Shown here: positions 62,804-64,000 of the stretch, one piece after another
How the letters are laid out: every line of letters begins with the position of its first letter
How positions within the stretch are numbered: position 1 is the first letter of the stretch
Source: Flavobacterium anhuiense
GTDB taxonomy: Bacteria; Bacteroidota; Bacteroidia; Flavobacteriales; Flavobacteriaceae
Direction of reading: 5' to 3'
Assembly (NCBI RefSeq): GCF_900101855.1
Contig: NZ_FMVC01000003.1
Span: forward strand, 456,902-520,901
Length of the DNA: 64,000 nt
The notes under the pieces: generated by a model
The model's input: the letters and a program-made list of their open reading frames with translations, nothing else
What the model was told of the DNA's origin: nothing
The model's database searches: none
Made by a program: the position numbers and the translations under genes

Positions 62804-63310
62804 TTATTTCTTCTTATTCTTTTTAGCTTTCGATCTTTTCGCTTTGTTTTTAGCTATCTTTTTTGCCTTTACTTTTTCTTTAGCTTTTTTAGCCTTGGCT
62901 TTCTTTTTAGCTTTCGCTTTTAGTTTTGCTTTTTTAGCCTTCTCTTTCTTTTTGTCTTTTTTCTTAGCTGTAGCTTTTTTCTTTTTCAGTTTTTCTTTTT
63001 TCTCTTTTTCTTTCACTTTTTTATTTTTTTTAGATTTTGGCTGGTCTTCTTTTTCTTCTGATGTCCCCGCTAATTCAGATGTAGTTTCCTCTCCTTCTGC
63101 TGCCTGTTTTGGTTCTTGCACTGCCTCATTTGTGCTTTCTTCTTTTTCTGCAATTTTTCTCGGAGCTCTTTTTGGTTTAGGTTTTTCTAGAGTTTCAACC
63201 GCTTCAGATTTTGGAACCAGAGCATCTTTTTGCTCGTTTTCATCATTAGAGATAACTGGACTAGCTTCTACCTCTTGATCGATTTCATTAGTAAGCACTT
63301 CTTTTGCCAT
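62804..63310 (-). CDS. Bipolar acidic/lysine-rich protein, histone H1-like tail
   Basis: 168 residues. The first ~90 are acidic with proline and glutamate (KPKPKRAPRKI island inside), and the last ~80 are almost only Lys, Ala and Glu with runs such as KKAKAKKAKEKVKAKK. This resembles the lysine-rich tails of bacterial histone H1-like proteins, so DNA or RNA binding is plausible (inference). The opposite strand shows a phenylalanine-rich frame over the same DNA that is only the complement of the lysine codons. It is a single gene. Confidence 0.7.
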   Translation of the reverse strand: MAKEVLTNEIDQEVEASPVISNDENEQKDALVPKSEAVETLEKPKPKRAPRKIAEKEESTNEAVQEPKQAAEGEETTSELAGTSEEKEDQPKSKKNKKVKEKEKKEKLKKKKATAKKKDKKKEKAKKAKLKAKAKKKAKAKKAKEKVKAKKIAKNKAKRSKAKKNKKK

Positions 63311-63432
63311 TATTCTGTTAATTTTAAGAAATTGATTAAATTTATTTTGGATTAAACTAATTTTTAATGTTATTAAATCATTAAATTAACATCAAAAAAT
63401 AATAAACAAAGATAGATTGAAAAACCTATTCG

Positions 63433-63512
63433 CCAATGTTAAGTTTTTCATGAGCATAAAAACCAGATTGTATTCATTTACAAATCAGATACTTATCCAA
63501 TGTTAAGTTTTT
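63433..63512. repeat. Direct repeat CCAATGTTAAGTTTTT
   Basis: Two copies (from 63433 and from 63497) are 64 bp apart in the otherwise featureless 690-bp region at the right end (63311-64000). They could be regulatory sites for a gene starting near the window edge. Confidence 0.5.
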
Positions 63513-63798
63513 TACCATTGCTTTTACAAAATTAAAAACGCCTTTACAGCCTTTTTACAGCTGTTTTTTCTCCGTCATAATGAATACTGAATTGCAAAAT
63601 TTCGATTTAAATCAGATAAAAGGGTTTACGATTTAGAATATTCAAAAACATATATAAAAAAGCATTGAAAAGGCTCAAAATTCTGTATTTAAAGCATTTT
63701 TATTTGATGATATTCCATTTTATTGTTTCAAAACCTGTTTTCGTGTTTCATTTTATAATCTGCAACATAGAAAAAAAAATTTCCTGACTTTGTTTCTT

Positions 63799-63806
63799 TA
63801 AATTTG
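63799..63806 (+). promoter_or_regulatory. TAnnTTTG promoter core near the right edge
   Basis: TAAATTTG matches the core, 110 nt before a possible start codon at 63916; no TTG at the correct distance. Confidence 0.35.
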
Positions 63807-63915
63807 AGTATTCCCCAAAATCAGATTAAGATAACTACACATTAATGCTTAAATCAATTTATTAATTTAAGGTGGTTATAAATTGCTGTGCTGCCTTTTT
63901 TATCCCTGATTGCTT

Positions 63916-64000
63916 ATGGCACAATTTTATTTTTCCTGGAGAATTTGCATTTTATCAAAAAAACTGGCTTTTACGGCATTAGTAGTTTTCCTTACTATTT
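63916..64000 (+). CDS. Possible start of a gene running off the right edge
   Basis: From the ATG at 63916 the frame stays open to the window end and encodes a basic then hydrophobic stretch (SKKLAFTALVVFLTI) like an export signal or first TM helix. Only 28 codons are visible, so neither the family nor the exact start can be judged. Confidence 0.35.
   Translation, partial: MAQFYFSWRICILSKKLAFTALVVFLTI

Noticed and set aside
62790..63278. Phenylalanine-rich plus-strand frame over the lysine-rich gene
   Set aside because: It is the complement of repeated Lys codons; the minus-strand frame has a plausible start and protein-like N-terminus.

Overview
The window looks like chromosome of a Flavobacterium-type Bacteroidota. 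The DNA is AT-rich, and several upstream regions carry the Bacteroidota promoter core TAnnTTTG, three of them with a TTG 18-20 nt upstream. Shine-Dalgarno sequences are mostly absent, many secreted proteins have signal peptides ending in a Q after the cleavage site, and the protein families (STN/carboxypeptidase-regulatory proteins, RHS proteins with Bacteroidota-type N-termini, YaiO barrels, GIGT-motif proteins) are typical of the phylum. I saw no rRNA, tRNA or CRISPR array.

Layout. 0-0.7 kb: 3' end of a DNA methyltransferase/restriction-type gene cut by the window edge. 0.7-5.3 kb: redox and stress genes (OsmC, alpha/beta hydrolase, OxyR, SDR with a divergent HxlR regulator) plus a decayed SDR fragment. 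5.6-7.4 kb: an STN-domain surface-repeat protein. 7.8-11.5 kb: the oxidative pentose phosphate operon gnd-zwf-pgl. 11.8-13.5 kb: a TPR lipoprotein. 14-31 kb: a large accessory region with a tail-fibre-like orphan, a truncated IS1-type transposase, an RHS locus (SpvB-like protein, RHS protein with a toxin-like C-terminus, small lipoprotein as candidate immunity protein), then seven tandem tail-fibre-like paralogues, one of them frameshifted. 31.3-37.9 kb: an RND efflux operon. 38.3-42.5 kb: small regulators, a SugE-type exporter, acetyltransferases, a LysR regulator and an EamA transporter. 42.8-48.9 kb: an NtrC/NtrY-type two-component system divergent from an FtsX-type ABC transporter, with a candidate sigma-54 promoter and palindromic enhancer between them. 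49-50.5 kb: RclC and an AraC regulator. 50.6-56.5 kb: a candidate exopolysaccharide synthesis/export operon (response regulator, YaiO barrel, HEAT protein, processive GT2) next to a hybrid kinase with REC and Hpt domains. 56.6-64 kb: assorted genes including a GNAT-MarR operon with a clear operator, an HxlR-nitroreductase pair, a roadblock-like protein, a stand-alone IS1595-type zinc-ribbon protein and a bipolar acidic/lysine-rich protein.

How the parts work together. gnd-zwf-pgl makes NADPH, and the window is rich in redox-defence genes that would depend on it (OxyR, OsmC, RclC, nitroreductase, SDR). The 14-31 kb region looks like a cell-surface interaction or competition island: exported RHS toxin-like proteins, a putative immunity lipoprotein, and a family of exported fibre-like proteins with variable N-terminal regions, two with pyocin-knob-like segments, on one shared C-terminal coiled-coil module.

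The intergenic regions hold several families of palindromic repeats. The clearest is a 135-165 bp element bounded by AACACATAGAAACATAG-type inverted ends, present five times (one copy enlarged to about 255 bp), with other hairpin sequences apparently inserted into two copies.
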